DNA of 64,000 nt from Pedobacter namyangjuensis (GTDB lineage: Bacteria; Bacteroidota; Bacteroidia; Sphingobacteriales; Sphingobacteriaceae): NCBI RefSeq assembly GCF_003313325.1, contig NZ_QMHQ01000001.1, positions 310,001 to 374,000 of the forward strand, read 5' to 3'. Below, piece by piece: positions 16,834 to 26,435 of the stretch (position 1 is its first letter; each line of letters starts with the position of its first letter). A program made the position numbers and the translations under genes. Below the pieces are notes generated by a model. It saw only the letters and a program-made list of their open reading frames with translations, was not told the origin of the DNA and searched no databases.

Positions 16834-18339
16834 CTATCCTCCAACTCGCTTTAAGCCCTGTTTAGCTTCGGTTTCTATGCTGTTCTCAAACTCGTGGTTT
16901 TTCATGGCAATGGCAATATTATAGCTCGATCTTGCCTTTGCAACTTGACCTTTCTTCTCGTAAATTTTGCCCATTTGCACAGCAGATTTTGGCGCATAAT
17001 AGAATTTCAATCCTTTACCGGTATTAATAGAATTTTGATAGTTAACCAATGCCAAATCGTCCTTGCCTAAATCGTCGTTTACTCTCCCTAGTCGATAGTA
17101 ATACTCAGCCTTATCTTTAGCACTGCTAAAATCATCAGCTTTGCTTTCTGAAAGGATATTTAAAGCCTTAGTTAAATAACCTCCATCAAATAATAAACGG
17201 GCTTTTAAGAGGCTTACATTTGGAGTTGGGGCATTAGCCTCATTAACCGCTTGTTTGTCTCTCTCGTTATAGCTATAGCCTGCCGATTTAGTTTTATTCA
17301 TCATTGATGCGTATCCTGCGCTATCTCCTTTCAAAAGCGCAATCCAACCTAGATGCAAATTGGTATCCTTAATATAATTTACACCCTTATTTGTTTGCAA
17401 AAACTTGTCAAATGGCGCAGAAGCGCTGTAGTCTAATTTGTTTAGTTTTGCAATACCAGCTAAGTAGTCTAAGTACGCAAAGGGTTGATAAGCGCTACCC
17501 GTTGGTCTGTCTGCTAATATTTTAATCGCCTCGTCATTATGCCCATTCCTGGCGCATACATAGGCCTGCAAATAAGTCTTAAGCAAACTTGTGTCAGAAA
17601 TTCGAGCGGTATACTTCATCGTTTTGGCGTAGGCGTCTTTAGCGTGGGCAACGTCAGAAAGTACATACGCGTAATAGAATACAGTTTCTTCATAAAATGG
17701 CTCGTAGGAAGACTTAGGTAAATTTTCAGCCAGTTTCTCTAAATAATTTAAGCCCGTTTGCAAATTGCCCTTAATGCCAAATGTAGATAGCGCCGACTTA
17801 AGAAAGCCTTCTGGCAGTGCGCCCATTACAGCGTTAATTAGACCCAAGCCTTTTCCATTTAAATGAAAGCCCGGAAATTTTTTACTGTTCTCTTGTAATA
17901 AACTGTTTGCACGATTAATCTCCCTTGCCGCGGTGTAGTATGAGCCGTATCTACCTCTAATTAATGCCCATTGCAAATTGATTTCTGCTTGCGCATATAA
18001 ATAGTAAGGAGAGTTTTTGTCGTCATCGCTTATTTTATCCAACCTGGCACTTTTATTAGCTTCAAGTCGCTCAAATTCGGTTTTGCTTTCTGTAGTTAAC
18101 AGATAAAAGTAGTCTACATAATTTTCTAAAAGCGGAACTATAGCATTATTTGGCCGAGCCTTTTTTTCGTTAGCAATCAATTGCCTTGCGGTATTTAGCT
18201 TTAGCTCGAATATATTTTGGTAGGCTTTTAAACAATTTGAATTAAAATCGAAGTTGGCGGAAACTTTAAATGAATAAAGCGTAAGAAAAGAAAAGAGAAA
18301 ATAGGTAATAGAGCGTTTTGTCTTAGTAATAGAAGGCAT
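16834..18339 (-). CDS. Secreted tetratricopeptide-repeat protein
   Basis: A 501-residue protein with a signal peptide (about 1-29, ending VSA-NFDFN) and an all-helical body. Recognisable TPR units are near the C-terminus (ALNILSESKADDFSSAKDKAEYYYRLGRVNDDLGKDDLALVNYQNSI, and SAVQMGKIYEKKGQVAKARSSYNIAI), with earlier degenerate ones (LQTGLNYLEKLAENLPKSSYEPFYEETVFYYAYVLS). TPRs bind other proteins; no partner can be inferred. The gene is convergent with the FabH-like gene across an 87-base gap in which I see nothing, and upstream of nothing co-oriented nearby. Likely periplasmic. Confidence 0.82.
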   Translation of the reverse strand: MPSITKTKRSITYFLFSFLTLYSFKVSANFDFNSNCLKAYQNIFELKLNTARQLIANEKKARPNNAIVPLLENYVDYFYLLTTESKTEFERLEANKSARLDKISDDDKNSPYYLYAQAEINLQWALIRGRYGSYYTAAREINRANSLLQENSKKFPGFHLNGKGLGLINAVMGALPEGFLKSALSTFGIKGNLQTGLNYLEKLAENLPKSSYEPFYEETVFYYAYVLSDVAHAKDAYAKTMKYTARISDTSLLKTYLQAYVCARNGHNDEAIKILADRPTGSAYQPFAYLDYLAGIAKLNKLDYSASAPFDKFLQTNKGVNYIKDTNLHLGWIALLKGDSAGYASMMNKTKSAGYSYNERDKQAVNEANAPTPNVSLLKARLLFDGGYLTKALNILSESKADDFSSAKDKAEYYYRLGRVNDDLGKDDLALVNYQNSINTGKGLKFYYAPKSAVQMGKIYEKKGQVAKARSSYNIAIAMKNHEFENSIETEAKQGLKRVGG

Positions 18340-18452
18340 GCAATATATTCGTCGGTTTGATAATTGAAGTTAGTAATAATATATAACGTTAAAAAACTGT
18401 TGATGTTTTAAGTAATAACTCCAAATTGGACATCTATGAAAACTGCAAACAC

Positions 18453-18479
18453 AAAAAAGGCCAGATTTTCATCCGGCCT
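18453..18479 (-). terminator. Terminator of the zinc-ribbon/Nif3 operon
   Basis: On the minus strand AGGCC-GGAT, short loop, ATC-TGGCCT followed by TTTTTT. It lies about 23 bases after the stop of the zinc-ribbon gene. Confidence 0.8.
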
Positions 18480-18501
18480 AGTACTATATTTGGTTTGATT
18501 G

Positions 18502-19245
18502 TTACGCTTCTGCTAACTCTTGTGTTAGGGCTTCGTCAACTAAAATTCTACCACAGTGCTCGCAAACAATAACTTTTTTGCGCTGACGGATATCTAATTG
18601 GCGTTGAGGTGGGATTTGGTTAAAACATCCAGAGCAAGAATCTCTGTCAATTGTTACCACAGCTAAACCGTTCACTGCATTTTTTCTCAACCTGTTATAG
18701 GCTGTTAATAAACGTTCTTCTATTTGGGTTTCAGCTTTATCAGCTTTTTTCAACAATGCGCCTTCTTCCTTCTCAGTTTCAGCCGTAATAGTATCTAATT
18801 CGCCTTTTTTAGCCTCTAAATCGCCCTTTCTAGCAGTAATATTTGCTAAAGCTTGTTCATAAACCTCAGTTTTAGAGGTTATGTCAAATCCGTATTCTCT
18901 TATTTTTTTCTCCGAAACCTGGATATCTAAGTTTTGAATTTCAACCTCTTTAGTTAAAGCATCATATTCACGGTTATTCTTAACATCCTCTAATTGCTTT
19001 TCGTATTTTTTGATTAAAGCTTGAGCTTCCTTAATCATGTTTTTACGGTTTACAATAGCGTCTTCAGTATCGTCTAATTCAGCTTTGATTTTTTGTATAC
19101 GAGTTTCTAAACCAGCAACCTCGTCCTCTAAATCAGCTACTTCCATTGGCAATTCGCCTCTTACCTGACGAATTTTATCAATTTTAGTATGTATGTTTTG
19201 TAATTCGTATAAAGCTTTTAGCTTTTGCTCTACTGTTTGTTCCAT
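18502..19245 (-). CDS. Coiled-coil protein with C4-type zinc ribbon
   Basis: A 247-residue protein of the CT398/HP0958-like family. Residues about 1-190 are an antiparallel coiled coil (LETRIQKIKAELDDTEDAIVNRKNMIKEAQALIKKYEKQLEDVKN...). The C-terminal zinc ribbon has four cysteines in two knuckles (SCSGCFNQIPPQ and VCEHCGRILV). In Helicobacter the homologue binds RpoN and flagellar mRNA; in Bacteroidota, which lack flagella of that type, the role is unknown. Its ATG overlaps the Nif3-like stop by one base (TAATG), so the two proteins are made together, a pairing widely conserved in this phylum. Confidence 0.92.
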   Translation of the reverse strand: MEQTVEQKLKALYELQNIHTKIDKIRQVRGELPMEVADLEDEVAGLETRIQKIKAELDDTEDAIVNRKNMIKEAQALIKKYEKQLEDVKNNREYDALTKEVEIQNLDIQVSEKKIREYGFDITSKTEVYEQALANITARKGDLEAKKGELDTITAETEKEEGALLKKADKAETQIEERLLTAYNRLRKNAVNGLAVVTIDRDSCSGCFNQIPPQRQLDIRQRKKVIVCEHCGRILVDEALTQELAEA

Positions 19246-20342
19246 TAAATGAAATAATTTATGGGGTTTGTGTTATGCTCCGTTAAACGGATTGCAAAGT
19301 TAGGAAATTTTTCTTGAATATTATCTATCAACAAATTAGATGTAAATTGTTCACTTTCATAATGGCCAATATCGCAGATGATTGTTTTATCCTCAGCATC
19401 AAAAAATTCGTGATATTTAAAATCGCCGGTTATAAATGCATCGGCACCCGCCGCAATAGCTTGTTTTAACAAAAAACTGCCGGCGCCACCACACACAGCC
19501 ACTTTTTTTATTTTTTTTGCTAATAAATTGGTATGCCTAATAACTTTGGTTTGCATTCTGTTTTTAACGTGGTACAAAAATTCGCTTGCTTCCATTTCTT
19601 GCGGTAGCCAACCAATCATACCTGCGCCAACATCATTTAGTTTATTTTCCAAGGAATAAATGTCGTAGGCAACTTCTTCATAAGGATGGTTTTCTAATAA
19701 AGCCAGTAAAATTTTTCGCTCATCCTGCTTTTTAAAAATGGTTTCTATCCTAATTTCCGCTTCGCGATGCATTACGCCATGCTCGCCCACAAACGGGTTT
19801 GTTCCTTCGCCAGCCTTAAAAGTTCCAGTTCCCTCTGCGTTAAAACTACAGTCGCTATAGTTACTGATATTTCCAGCGCCCGCAGCAAATAAAGCATTTC
19901 TTAGCTGATCAGCATTTTCTGTAGGGCAAAAAGTTACCAGTTTTTTTAAAATATCCCCTTTGGGAGAAAGAACCTTAGCGTTTTGCAAACCTAAACGCTT
20001 GCAAATTTCTCCGCTAACGCCATTTGCCACATGGTCTAAATTAGTGTGTATAGCATACAATGCGATATTGTTTTTAATTGCCTTTTGCACCACACGTTCA
20101 ACATAAGTTTTACCGTTGAATCTTTTCAAACCCTTAAAAACAATCGGGTGATGGGTTATAATCAAATCGCAACCTTTTGCAACTGCTTCGTCTACAATCT
20201 GCTCTGTGCAATCAAGCGCAACTAATGCAGCGTTAACTTCATCATTTGGGTTACCTACAATCAGGCCCGAGTTATCATAGTCTTCCTGGTAATTAAGGGG
20301 CGCTAAACTTTCTAAATAATTTGTAATTGAAACTAACTTCAT
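19245..20342 (-). CDS. Nif3-like dinuclear metal-centre protein
   Basis: A 365-residue Nif3/YqfO family protein (sometimes annotated as GTP cyclohydrolase 1 type 2). Metal ligands come from the N-terminal part (IITHHPIVFKGLKR with HH, AIHTNLDHVANGVS) and C-terminal part (ITGDFKYHEFFDAEDKTIICDIGHYESEQF). Between them is the PII-like insertion (YKLVTFCPTENADQLRNALFAAGAGNISNYSDCSF...), making it the long form. The ATG at 20342 (MKLVSITNYLESL) fits the family better than a TTG 15 bases upstream. Its biochemical role is not settled. Co-translated with the zinc-ribbon gene downstream. Confidence 0.92.
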   Translation of the reverse strand: MKLVSITNYLESLAPLNYQEDYDNSGLIVGNPNDEVNAALVALDCTEQIVDEAVAKGCDLIITHHPIVFKGLKRFNGKTYVERVVQKAIKNNIALYAIHTNLDHVANGVSGEICKRLGLQNAKVLSPKGDILKKLVTFCPTENADQLRNALFAAGAGNISNYSDCSFNAEGTGTFKAGEGTNPFVGEHGVMHREAEIRIETIFKKQDERKILLALLENHPYEEVAYDIYSLENKLNDVGAGMIGWLPQEMEASEFLYHVKNRMQTKVIRHTNLLAKKIKKVAVCGGAGSFLLKQAIAAGADAFITGDFKYHEFFDAEDKTIICDIGHYESEQFTSNLLIDNIQEKFPNFAIRLTEHNTNPINYFI

Positions 20343-20355
20343 GGCATAAAAATAC

Positions 20356-20393
20356 AAAATCCCTATAGGCTTTTGTACCTATAAGGATTTTTT
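20356..20393 (-). terminator. Hairpin between the TM2 gene and the Nif3 gene
   Basis: AAATCC-TATAGG and CCTATA-GGATTT pair with one internal C/A mismatch; T-rich tracts follow on both strands (TTTTTT on the plus side). It lies just after the TM2 stop codon and just before the Nif3 start, so it probably ends the DUF2752-TM2 transcript. Confidence 0.65.
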
Positions 20394-20407
20394 ATGAAAG
20401 TAGATGT

Positions 20408-20776
20408 TTAAGCGCTAAAGCCACCACCCATTCTAACCATTTGCAAACTTTCAAAAACCATTCGTTGGTTATATTCGAAAGTTAAGTCTTTGTGGTTTAT
20501 TAAATCTACAATAGTTCCAATAAAACAAAGTCCGCCGGTTAAAAGGTACAAAATACCCATTCCTATTTGCCCTACTATAAACCTTTGCACACCAGCAACC
20601 CATATAAAACCTAATAAAGTAAATAGTAATATATCTGAAGAGTTTTTTCTTTTGCTGGCATAAATCATTAGAAAATTTCTAACCTGTTGCTCATTTAAAC
20701 CATTTGTAGCAGTTTGTAAGTAAGCATATTCTTGCGGGGTTATACCCGGTAACGACATAAATTGTGAATCTAACAT
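20408..20776 (-). CDS. TM2-domain membrane protein
   Basis: A 122-residue protein with a TM2 domain (about 48-110): two membrane helices, LLFTLLGFIWVAGVQRFIVGQIGMGILYLLTGGLCFIGTIVDLI, joined by the conserved short turn with G-x-x-x-x-G. The N-terminus (PGITPQEYAYLQTATNGLNEQQVRNFLMIYASKRK) is a cytoplasmic helical piece. TM2 proteins are widespread and their function is unknown. It starts 2 bases after the end of the DUF2752 gene and both are surely one transcript. Confidence 0.88.
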   Translation of the reverse strand: MLDSQFMSLPGITPQEYAYLQTATNGLNEQQVRNFLMIYASKRKNSSDILLFTLLGFIWVAGVQRFIVGQIGMGILYLLTGGLCFIGTIVDLINHKDLTFEYNQRMVFESLQMVRMGGGFSA

Positions 20777-20778
20777 GG

Positions 20779-21084
20779 CTAATCCTCCTTATATTTTAAA
20801 TTGTGTTGTTTGTTAAAAAATTGTTTGCTGAGCTGGTAAATTCGGTAAGCGATTAAAAGCAAGGCCGGTATGCCAAACCAATGATGCGCAAAACTTGCAT
20901 TAACATCTCCGTTAAACAGTGCGGTAATCGACCTCCCTAAACCACAACCCGGGCACCAATCAAAGCCTAAGTTTGCTAGCGGACAAAGGCTAAAATGATG
21001 TTCATGTGGATTTGCTGTTGCCAATAACACTAAAGCTAAAACCCAGAATGTTAACTCAACCGGAAAGCTTTTTGTGTACCTCAT
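20779..21084 (-). CDS. DUF2752 membrane protein
   Basis: A 101-residue protein with the DUF2752 signature: CPLANLGFDWCPGCGLGRSITALFNGDVNASFAHHWFGIPALLLI. The family always shows a CP-x-CG-(L/M)-(T/G)R motif, seen here as CPGCGLGR, between two membrane helices. Function unknown; in Bacteroidota it is regularly next to a TM2 gene, as here (2-base gap). It is the first gene of a two-gene unit starting from the long gap at 21085-21795. Confidence 0.88.
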   Translation of the reverse strand: MRYTKSFPVELTFWVLALVLLATANPHEHHFSLCPLANLGFDWCPGCGLGRSITALFNGDVNASFAHHWFGIPALLLIAYRIYQLSKQFFNKQHNLKYKED

Positions 21085-21324
21085 GTTTTTCGTTTTATAT
21101 TAATTAGAAACAATGATAAGATTTTTGTTACGGCAAATATAGCGTACTCGACCAACCGAAAAAAAATATCGACCAACTCGGTTTTGCCTCCGAAGAATTT
21201 TTTCCCTAATCGTTATATCTCGTTTATTTCAACCGCAATTTGCATCGATTTTATTTAAAAAATGAGCGTTCCGTAACTTTTCGGTATGCGCAGCCCCGCC
21301 ATCCGTTACAATCTTTTTGTTTTC

Positions 21325-21417
21325 GTCATTCTGAGCACAGCGAGAAATCCGTACGATAGATGCGCTGAAATAACAGATGCCTTACCGATTAATTGGGATT
21401 CCTCCATTCGGGATGGC
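21325..21417. repeat. REPIN-like element, copy R1
   Basis: Left half GTCATTCTGAGCACAGCGAG with AAATCC; right half GGGATTCCTCCATTCGGGAT is the inverted form of the GTCATTCCGA...GGAGGAATC half seen at 33812. Two inverted half-sites around a ~40-base middle. Confidence 0.5.
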
Positions 21418-21517
21418 GCTAAGGCAAGAAACAAAAAGGATTTTCGCTACTGTCTGGTTTATTAACAACGTTTATGCGCCCTGCAAACCACACAAATGAA
21501 ATGCTGTTGTTGCTGTT

Positions 21518-21595
21518 TAGCCCCGATTGAAGCGTTACCCTACAGCAAGGAGGAACGACGATGCGAAGCGTAAAAGCAAAAAGCGGGACTGAGCT
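21518..21595. repeat. Dispersed intergenic repeat, family A copy 3
   Basis: AGCCCCGATTGAAGCG ... GGAGGAACGACGATGCGAAGC ... AAAGCGGGA matches copies 2, 4 and 5, in the orientation opposite to 33712. Confidence 0.5.
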
Positions 21596-21783
21596 GCGTA
21601 ATTTTCACATTATCTGCGCTACTAAAAACCTCATAGTTACTCCGCCTATGAACAAAAAAGCTGAGAACTTTCAAAAACTTGACAGGTGGCAAAAATTTAA
21701 ATCTATTATAGATAAAATTCGTTTTAGATAAATTAAGTATTCAAATCTTGTGGCTTGATACTTACTACTTGATACTAATTCTT

Positions 21784-21791
21784 TACCTTTA
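21784..21791 (+). promoter_or_regulatory. -7 box directly upstream of the mfd GTG
   Basis: TACCTTTA (one mismatch to TAnnTTTG), ending 4 bases before the chosen GTG start. No well-spaced -33 TTTG is seen. It supports the GTG start and predicts a leaderless transcript. Confidence 0.4.
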
Positions 21792-21795
21792 CATA

Positions 21796-24700
21796 GTGAA
21801 TATTCGCGACTTAATTAATAGGTACAAAACCGATGAGCGCATTGTAGCAACCGCACAAGCGCTTAATAAAGGAAAGGGAAGTAAAACCCAATTAAAGGGG
21901 TTGGTGGGCTCTGCCGATGCGGTTGTTGCCGTTTCTACCTACTTCCTGTTACATAAACCACAACTTTTTATTTTACCAAACAGAGAAGAAGCAGCATACT
22001 TTTTATCAGACTTAGAAGGAATTTTAGGTAAAGAAGTTTTATTGTTTCCTTCGTCTTTTAGAAAAGCTTTTGAGTTTACCCAAATAGATACGGCTAATGT
22101 TTTGGCAAGGGCCGAGGTTTTAAACGAACTCAACCATCAATCTGAGTACGGGCAAATTGTAGTTACTTACCCAGAGGCTTTGGCCGAGAAAGTTATTGAT
22201 CGCTCTGTTTTAGAGAAAAATACCCTAGAAATTAGCGTTGGGGCTACTTTAGGAATCGATTTTATTAACGAATTCTTATTTGAGTACGATTTTGAACGTT
22301 CGGATTTCGTTTACGAACCTGGACAATTCTCTATACGTGGTGGTATTGTAGATATTTTCTCTTTCTCGCACGAGTTGCCTTACCGAATTGAGTTTTTTGG
22401 TGATAGCGTAGAAAGCATTAGAACTTTTGAAATAGATACGCAACTTTCTGTAGACGACGTTAAAACACTAACAATTGTACCTAATGTACAGGCTAAATTT
22501 TTAACAGAAAACAACATTAGTCTGTTAGATTACATAGAAAAAGACACACAACTTTGGTTTAAAGATGTAGAGTTTACTATAGATATTGTTAAAGGTGGCT
22601 ACAAAAAAGCGGTTGAACTTTGGAAGGCACTTGGCGCTACAGACAAACAGCAAAATCCAAACTGGATAGATCCTAAGTTTTCGTTTACAGATGAAAAAAT
22701 GCTGTCTGATTTATTTCAGGATTTTGCAGTAATTGAGTTTGGAAAGCAGTTTTTTTATCAAACAGACACTGTTATTCAATTTGAAACTAAACCGCAACCT
22801 TCTTTTAACAAGGATTTTGATTTGCTGATAAAAAACTTAAAGGAGAACGAAAGTCAGCGTATCCATAACTTTATATTTACCAATTCTACCAAACAAACAG
22901 AGCGTTTATACGCCATTTTAGATGATATAGACAAAACGGCAAAGTTTACGCCGGTTAACGTTCCGCTTCGCGAGGGTTTTTTAGATGCGCAACAGAAAGT
23001 AGCATTTTATACCGACCACCAAATATTCGATCGTTTTTATAAATACCAATTAAAAAAGGGTTATCAGCGTAGTCAAGCCATTACGCTTAAAGATTTACGA
23101 GAGCTTAAACCAGGAGATTTTGTAACCCATATCGACCACGGAATTGGAAAATATGCGGGGTTAGAAAAGGTTGAGGTTAATGGAAAAACGCAAGAAATGA
23201 TTCGTTTGGTTTATGCAGATAATGATTTGCTTTACGTAAACATTAACTCTTTAAATCGCATTGCGAAGTTTAGCGGTAAAGATGGTACGCAACCCAAAAT
23301 GAACAAATTGGGCACCGAAGCTTGGGACAAACTCAAAAAAACTACAAAAAAAAAAGTTAAAGACATTGCCCGAGACCTGATTAAGCTTTACGCAATGCGA
23401 AAAGCGCAGGTAGGTACGGCTTTTGCCCCAGATGGTTATTTAGAAACAGAGCTTGAGGCTTCATTTATTTACGAAGATACGCCCGACCAGGTTAAGGCAA
23501 CCGCCGATGTAAAAAAAGACATGGAAGCGCCACACCCAATGGATAGATTGGTTTGTGGAGACGTTGGCTTTGGTAAAACAGAAATTGCTATAAGAGCCGC
23601 ATTTAAAGCGGTTGCCAATGGCAAACAAGCTGCAGTTCTAGTGCCTACCACCATTTTGGCTTTACAGCATTTTAAAACCTTTTCATCTCGTTTAAAAGAG
23701 TTTCCTTGTACGGTTGATTATATTAATCGTTTTAAAACGCCTAAGCAGATTAAGGAAACGCTTGAAAAAGTTGCTCAAGGCAAAGTAGATATCGTAATTG
23801 GCACGCACAGATTGCTGAGCAAGGACGTTAAATTTAAGGATCTAGGCATTATGATTATTGATGAAGAGCAGAAATTTGGTGTTGCAGCAAAGGAAAAATT
23901 GAAGGCGCTACGTGTTAATGTTGATACACTTACGCTAACGGCGACGCCAATTCCTAGAACCTTGCATTTCTCTTTAATGGGCGCAAGAGATTTATCTATT
24001 ATGAGCACGCCACCGCCAAACAGACAAGCAGTAAATACCGAGTTACACGTTTTTAACGACAAGCTGATTCAGGAAGCGGTGCAATTTGAACTAGACCGAG
24101 GCGGACAAGTTTTCTTTATCCACAACCGTGTTAACGATTTACAGCAACTAGGCGGATTGATACAAACCTTGGTTCCTAAAGCCAGAATTGGTATTGCTCA
24201 TGGGCAATTAGATGGCGACCAACTTGAGGATGTGATGCTTGACTTTATTAATGGCGAAAAAGACGTTTTGGTTGCTACAACTATTATTGAGGCTGGTTTA
24301 GATATTCCTAACGCAAATACCATCATCATTAATCATGCGCACATGTTTGGCCTAAGCGATTTGCACCAGATGCGTGGAAGGGTTGGTCGTTCTAACAAAA
24401 AAGCATTCTGTTATTTACTAAGCCTACCCCTATCTACCTTAACTAACGAAGCTAGGAAAAGGCTAAGCGCTATTGAAGAATTTTCTGATTTAGGAAGCGG
24501 TTTTAACATCGCTATGCGAGATTTGGATATACGTGGAAGCGGAAACTTGCTTGGCGGCGAACAGAGTGGTTTCATAGCAGAAATTGGTTTCGAAATGTAT
24601 AATAAGATTCTGGATGAAGCTATTCAGGAGTTGAAGGATGCAGAATTTAAGGATTTGTTTAAGGATGAGGAACAGCGTCCGTTTGTGAGTTTTACGCAAG

Positions 24701-25134
24701 TAGATACCGATCTGGAAATGCACATTCCTGATGGTTATGTAACCAGCATTACCGAGCGTTATAATCTTTATACCGAACTTTCTAAATTAGAAACTGATGC
24801 ACAACTTACCGCTTTTGAAAAAGAGCTGAAAGATCGTTTTGGTCCGGTTCCGCAGCAAGTAAAGTCTATGATGAAGGTTTTGCGTCTACAATGGGTTGGC
24901 AAACGTTTGGGTTTCGAAAAATTAAGTTTTAAAAAGAATATCCTTCGTGGTTATTTTATTAGCGATAAACAATCTAAATTCTTTGATTCGGAAGTATTTA
25001 ACCGTGTTTTGTCCTTTGCACAACAACATCCACGCCTGTGTAATTTAAAGGAAGTAAAAGACAGTTTAAGGATTTCTTTTGATAATATTAACAATGTTGA
25101 TGAAGCTATAGAAATGCTAGAATTGGTATTTTAG
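21796..25134 (+). CDS. mfd: Transcription-repair coupling factor Mfd
   Basis: A 1112-residue DNA translocase that removes RNA polymerase stalled at lesions and recruits UvrA. In order: UvrB-like damage module (about 20-330), RNA polymerase-interacting domain with the Tudor-like LKPGDFVTHIDHGIGKYAGLEKV (about 440-500), translocase with Walker A GDVGFGKTEIAIRA, DEEQ box IIDEEQKFGV, motif III LTATPIPRTL and motif VI QMRGRVGRSNKKAF, then the TRCF C-terminal domain. The likely start is the GTG at 21796 (VNIRDLINRYKTDER); upstream codons add an unrelated hydrophobic stretch. A -7-like box TACCTTTA lies 4 bases before that GTG. Confidence 0.96.
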   Translation: MNIRDLINRYKTDERIVATAQALNKGKGSKTQLKGLVGSADAVVAVSTYFLLHKPQLFILPNREEAAYFLSDLEGILGKEVLLFPSSFRKAFEFTQIDTANVLARAEVLNELNHQSEYGQIVVTYPEALAEKVIDRSVLEKNTLEISVGATLGIDFINEFLFEYDFERSDFVYEPGQFSIRGGIVDIFSFSHELPYRIEFFGDSVESIRTFEIDTQLSVDDVKTLTIVPNVQAKFLTENNISLLDYIEKDTQLWFKDVEFTIDIVKGGYKKAVELWKALGATDKQQNPNWIDPKFSFTDEKMLSDLFQDFAVIEFGKQFFYQTDTVIQFETKPQPSFNKDFDLLIKNLKENESQRIHNFIFTNSTKQTERLYAILDDIDKTAKFTPVNVPLREGFLDAQQKVAFYTDHQIFDRFYKYQLKKGYQRSQAITLKDLRELKPGDFVTHIDHGIGKYAGLEKVEVNGKTQEMIRLVYADNDLLYVNINSLNRIAKFSGKDGTQPKMNKLGTEAWDKLKKTTKKKVKDIARDLIKLYAMRKAQVGTAFAPDGYLETELEASFIYEDTPDQVKATADVKKDMEAPHPMDRLVCGDVGFGKTEIAIRAAFKAVANGKQAAVLVPTTILALQHFKTFSSRLKEFPCTVDYINRFKTPKQIKETLEKVAQGKVDIVIGTHRLLSKDVKFKDLGIMIIDEEQKFGVAAKEKLKALRVNVDTLTLTATPIPRTLHFSLMGARDLSIMSTPPPNRQAVNTELHVFNDKLIQEAVQFELDRGGQVFFIHNRVNDLQQLGGLIQTLVPKARIGIAHGQLDGDQLEDVMLDFINGEKDVLVATTIIEAGLDIPNANTIIINHAHMFGLSDLHQMRGRVGRSNKKAFCYLLSLPLSTLTNEARKRLSAIEEFSDLGSGFNIAMRDLDIRGSGNLLGGEQSGFIAEIGFEMYNKILDEAIQELKDAEFKDLFKDEEQRPFVSFTQVDTDLEMHIPDGYVTSITERYNLYTELSKLETDAQLTAFEKELKDRFGPVPQQVKSMMKVLRLQWVGKRLGFEKLSFKKNILRGYFISDKQSKFFDSEVFNRVLSFAQQHPRLCNLKEVKDSLRISFDNINNVDEAIEMLELVF

Positions 25135-25242
25135 ACTTAGTATTTAGTGCAAGTAAAATAGTACTGAATAATTATATTTCGACAGTACGAATACAACTTT
25201 TAAACATTTAAAACTTCAAACACAACTACATTTTAACCGACC

Positions 25243-25455
25243 ATGAACCCAGAAATGCTTAAAGAATTGGTAACCATGAAAATGCCTTATGGAAAATACA
25301 AAGGTTGGGCATTATCGTCGTTGCCTGAGCCGTATTTGGTTTGGTACCAGTCTAAAGGTTTTCCGGCCGGGAGGTTGGGCCAACTGCTAGGCACCATGTA
25401 CGAAATTAAATTAAACGGATTGGAGTATCTGTTGGATGGTTTAAGAAAGATGTAA
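25243..25455 (+). CDS. DUF3820-family small protein
   Basis: A 70-residue protein matching the DUF3820 family: KMPYGKYKGWALSSLPEPYLVWYQSKGFPAGRLGQLLGTMYEIKLNGLEYLLDGLRKM, with the hallmark (M)PFGKYKG...LP-x-x-YLxW near the start. Some members are labelled putative quorum-sensing-regulated virulence factors, without good functional evidence. The fold is related to the small modules attached to exonuclease and helicase proteins. It starts 108 bases after mfd on the same strand and may share readthrough, with no terminator visible between them. Confidence 0.85.
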   Translation: MNPEMLKELVTMKMPYGKYKGWALSSLPEPYLVWYQSKGFPAGRLGQLLGTMYEIKLNGLEYLLDGLRKM

Positions 25456-25552
25456 CTGTTTCATCTTCATTCCCGCGAAAACTGAAATTTTAATGCTCAA
25501 AAAACTATCGTGTTAAGCTTTACTATAGAAGCTGGCAATTGATGAACTCGTC

Positions 25553-26281
25553 TTAACTAAGCTCACACCCATTTTCATCGCAAACTGCATCGTTATTATT
25601 ATTACTATTATTTAAAGATTTTAGCTCGTTTTTAGGCTGCTCAGCCTTCCATTCTGTAAGAGCCTGGGTAATGGCGCCCTTAAAGCTTTCCACCGGTTGT
25701 GCGCCAGATATGGCGTATTTTCGGTCTAATACAAAATATGGCACACCCCTAATTCCAATCTGCTGACTCTCGTAAATATCATAACGTACGTGTTCAGTAA
25801 ATTCATCGCTCTGCAGCACACTATCCAATTCTTTCTTATCTAAACCTACCTTTTCGCCTATGGCGGATAAAACCTTTAATTGCGCCGTGTCTTTTCCTTC
25901 GATAAAATGAGCATGAAATAATGCTTCTTCGGCTTCATTTTGCAATCCCTTTGTTTTGGCAAAATGTAAAAATCGGTGTGCATCAAAAGAATTTCCAGGA
26001 ACATTTTTGTCAAAATTGAACGATAAACCTGCGTTTTTTGCCATTTCTACAACATTCCCGGTCATTTGCTTAGCTTGCTCAACAGACATTCCTTTACTAC
26101 GCGATAAATAAGTATACAGATCTTCGTTATTGGTGTTGTGATAATCTGGATTAAGCTGGTAACTTTTCCATTCTATTTCAACTTCGTTTTTAAAAGGCAA
26201 AACTTCCATTGCTTTTTCTAAATGTCTTTTGCCTATATAGCAAAACGGGCACATTACATCAGACCAGATTTCGATTTTCAT
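25553..26281 (-). CDS. DsbA-family oxidoreductase (FrnE-like)
   Basis: A 242-residue cytoplasmic thioredoxin-fold protein of the FrnE group of DsbA-like proteins. The active site is SDVMCPFCYIGKRHLEKAM (CPFC), the helical insertion follows (about 60-165), and the cis-Pro loop is IGIRGVPYFVLDRKYAISGAQP. No signal peptide, so it acts in the cytoplasm on thiol-disulfide exchange. The tail carries an Asn-rich run and ends VCDENGCELS, with a second C-x5-C pair often seen in this subgroup in Bacteroidota. Stands alone, convergent with mfd-DUF3820. Confidence 0.93.
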   Translation of the reverse strand: MKIEIWSDVMCPFCYIGKRHLEKAMEVLPFKNEVEIEWKSYQLNPDYHNTNNEDLYTYLSRSKGMSVEQAKQMTGNVVEMAKNAGLSFNFDKNVPGNSFDAHRFLHFAKTKGLQNEAEEALFHAHFIEGKDTAQLKVLSAIGEKVGLDKKELDSVLQSDEFTEHVRYDIYESQQIGIRGVPYFVLDRKYAISGAQPVESFKGAITQALTEWKAEQPKNELKSLNNSNNNNDAVCDENGCELS

Positions 26282-26435
26282 AGTACAAAGGTAAGTATGA
26301 AGAAAATTTCCTCAGTAACCTGAAAGTAAAAACCATAATAGTTGTTTAACTAACAAAAAAGATAGACAAGAATCGCAAAAAGACAAGAGCTGAAATGTTT
26401 TATCAAATTTATTTTATGACATAAATATGATTTAT

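Larger units (their letters stand above)
21085..21795. other. 711-base gene-free region with repeats
   Basis: No convincing coding frame. It holds a REPIN-like element (21325-21417), flanking GCCATCC/GGATGGC and TTTTTGTTT/AAACAAAAA inverted words (21298-21440), and a family A repeat (21518-21595). The last ~60 bases contain the mfd -7 box. The part next to DUF2752 (21085-21290) shows nothing I recognise. Confidence 0.6.

Noticed and set aside
25460..25495. CATTCCCGCGAAAACTGAA as another REP copy
   Set aside because: Only about 15 bases resemble the GTCATTCCCGCGAAAGCGGG type of REP; the second arm is lost, so it cannot be called with confidence.
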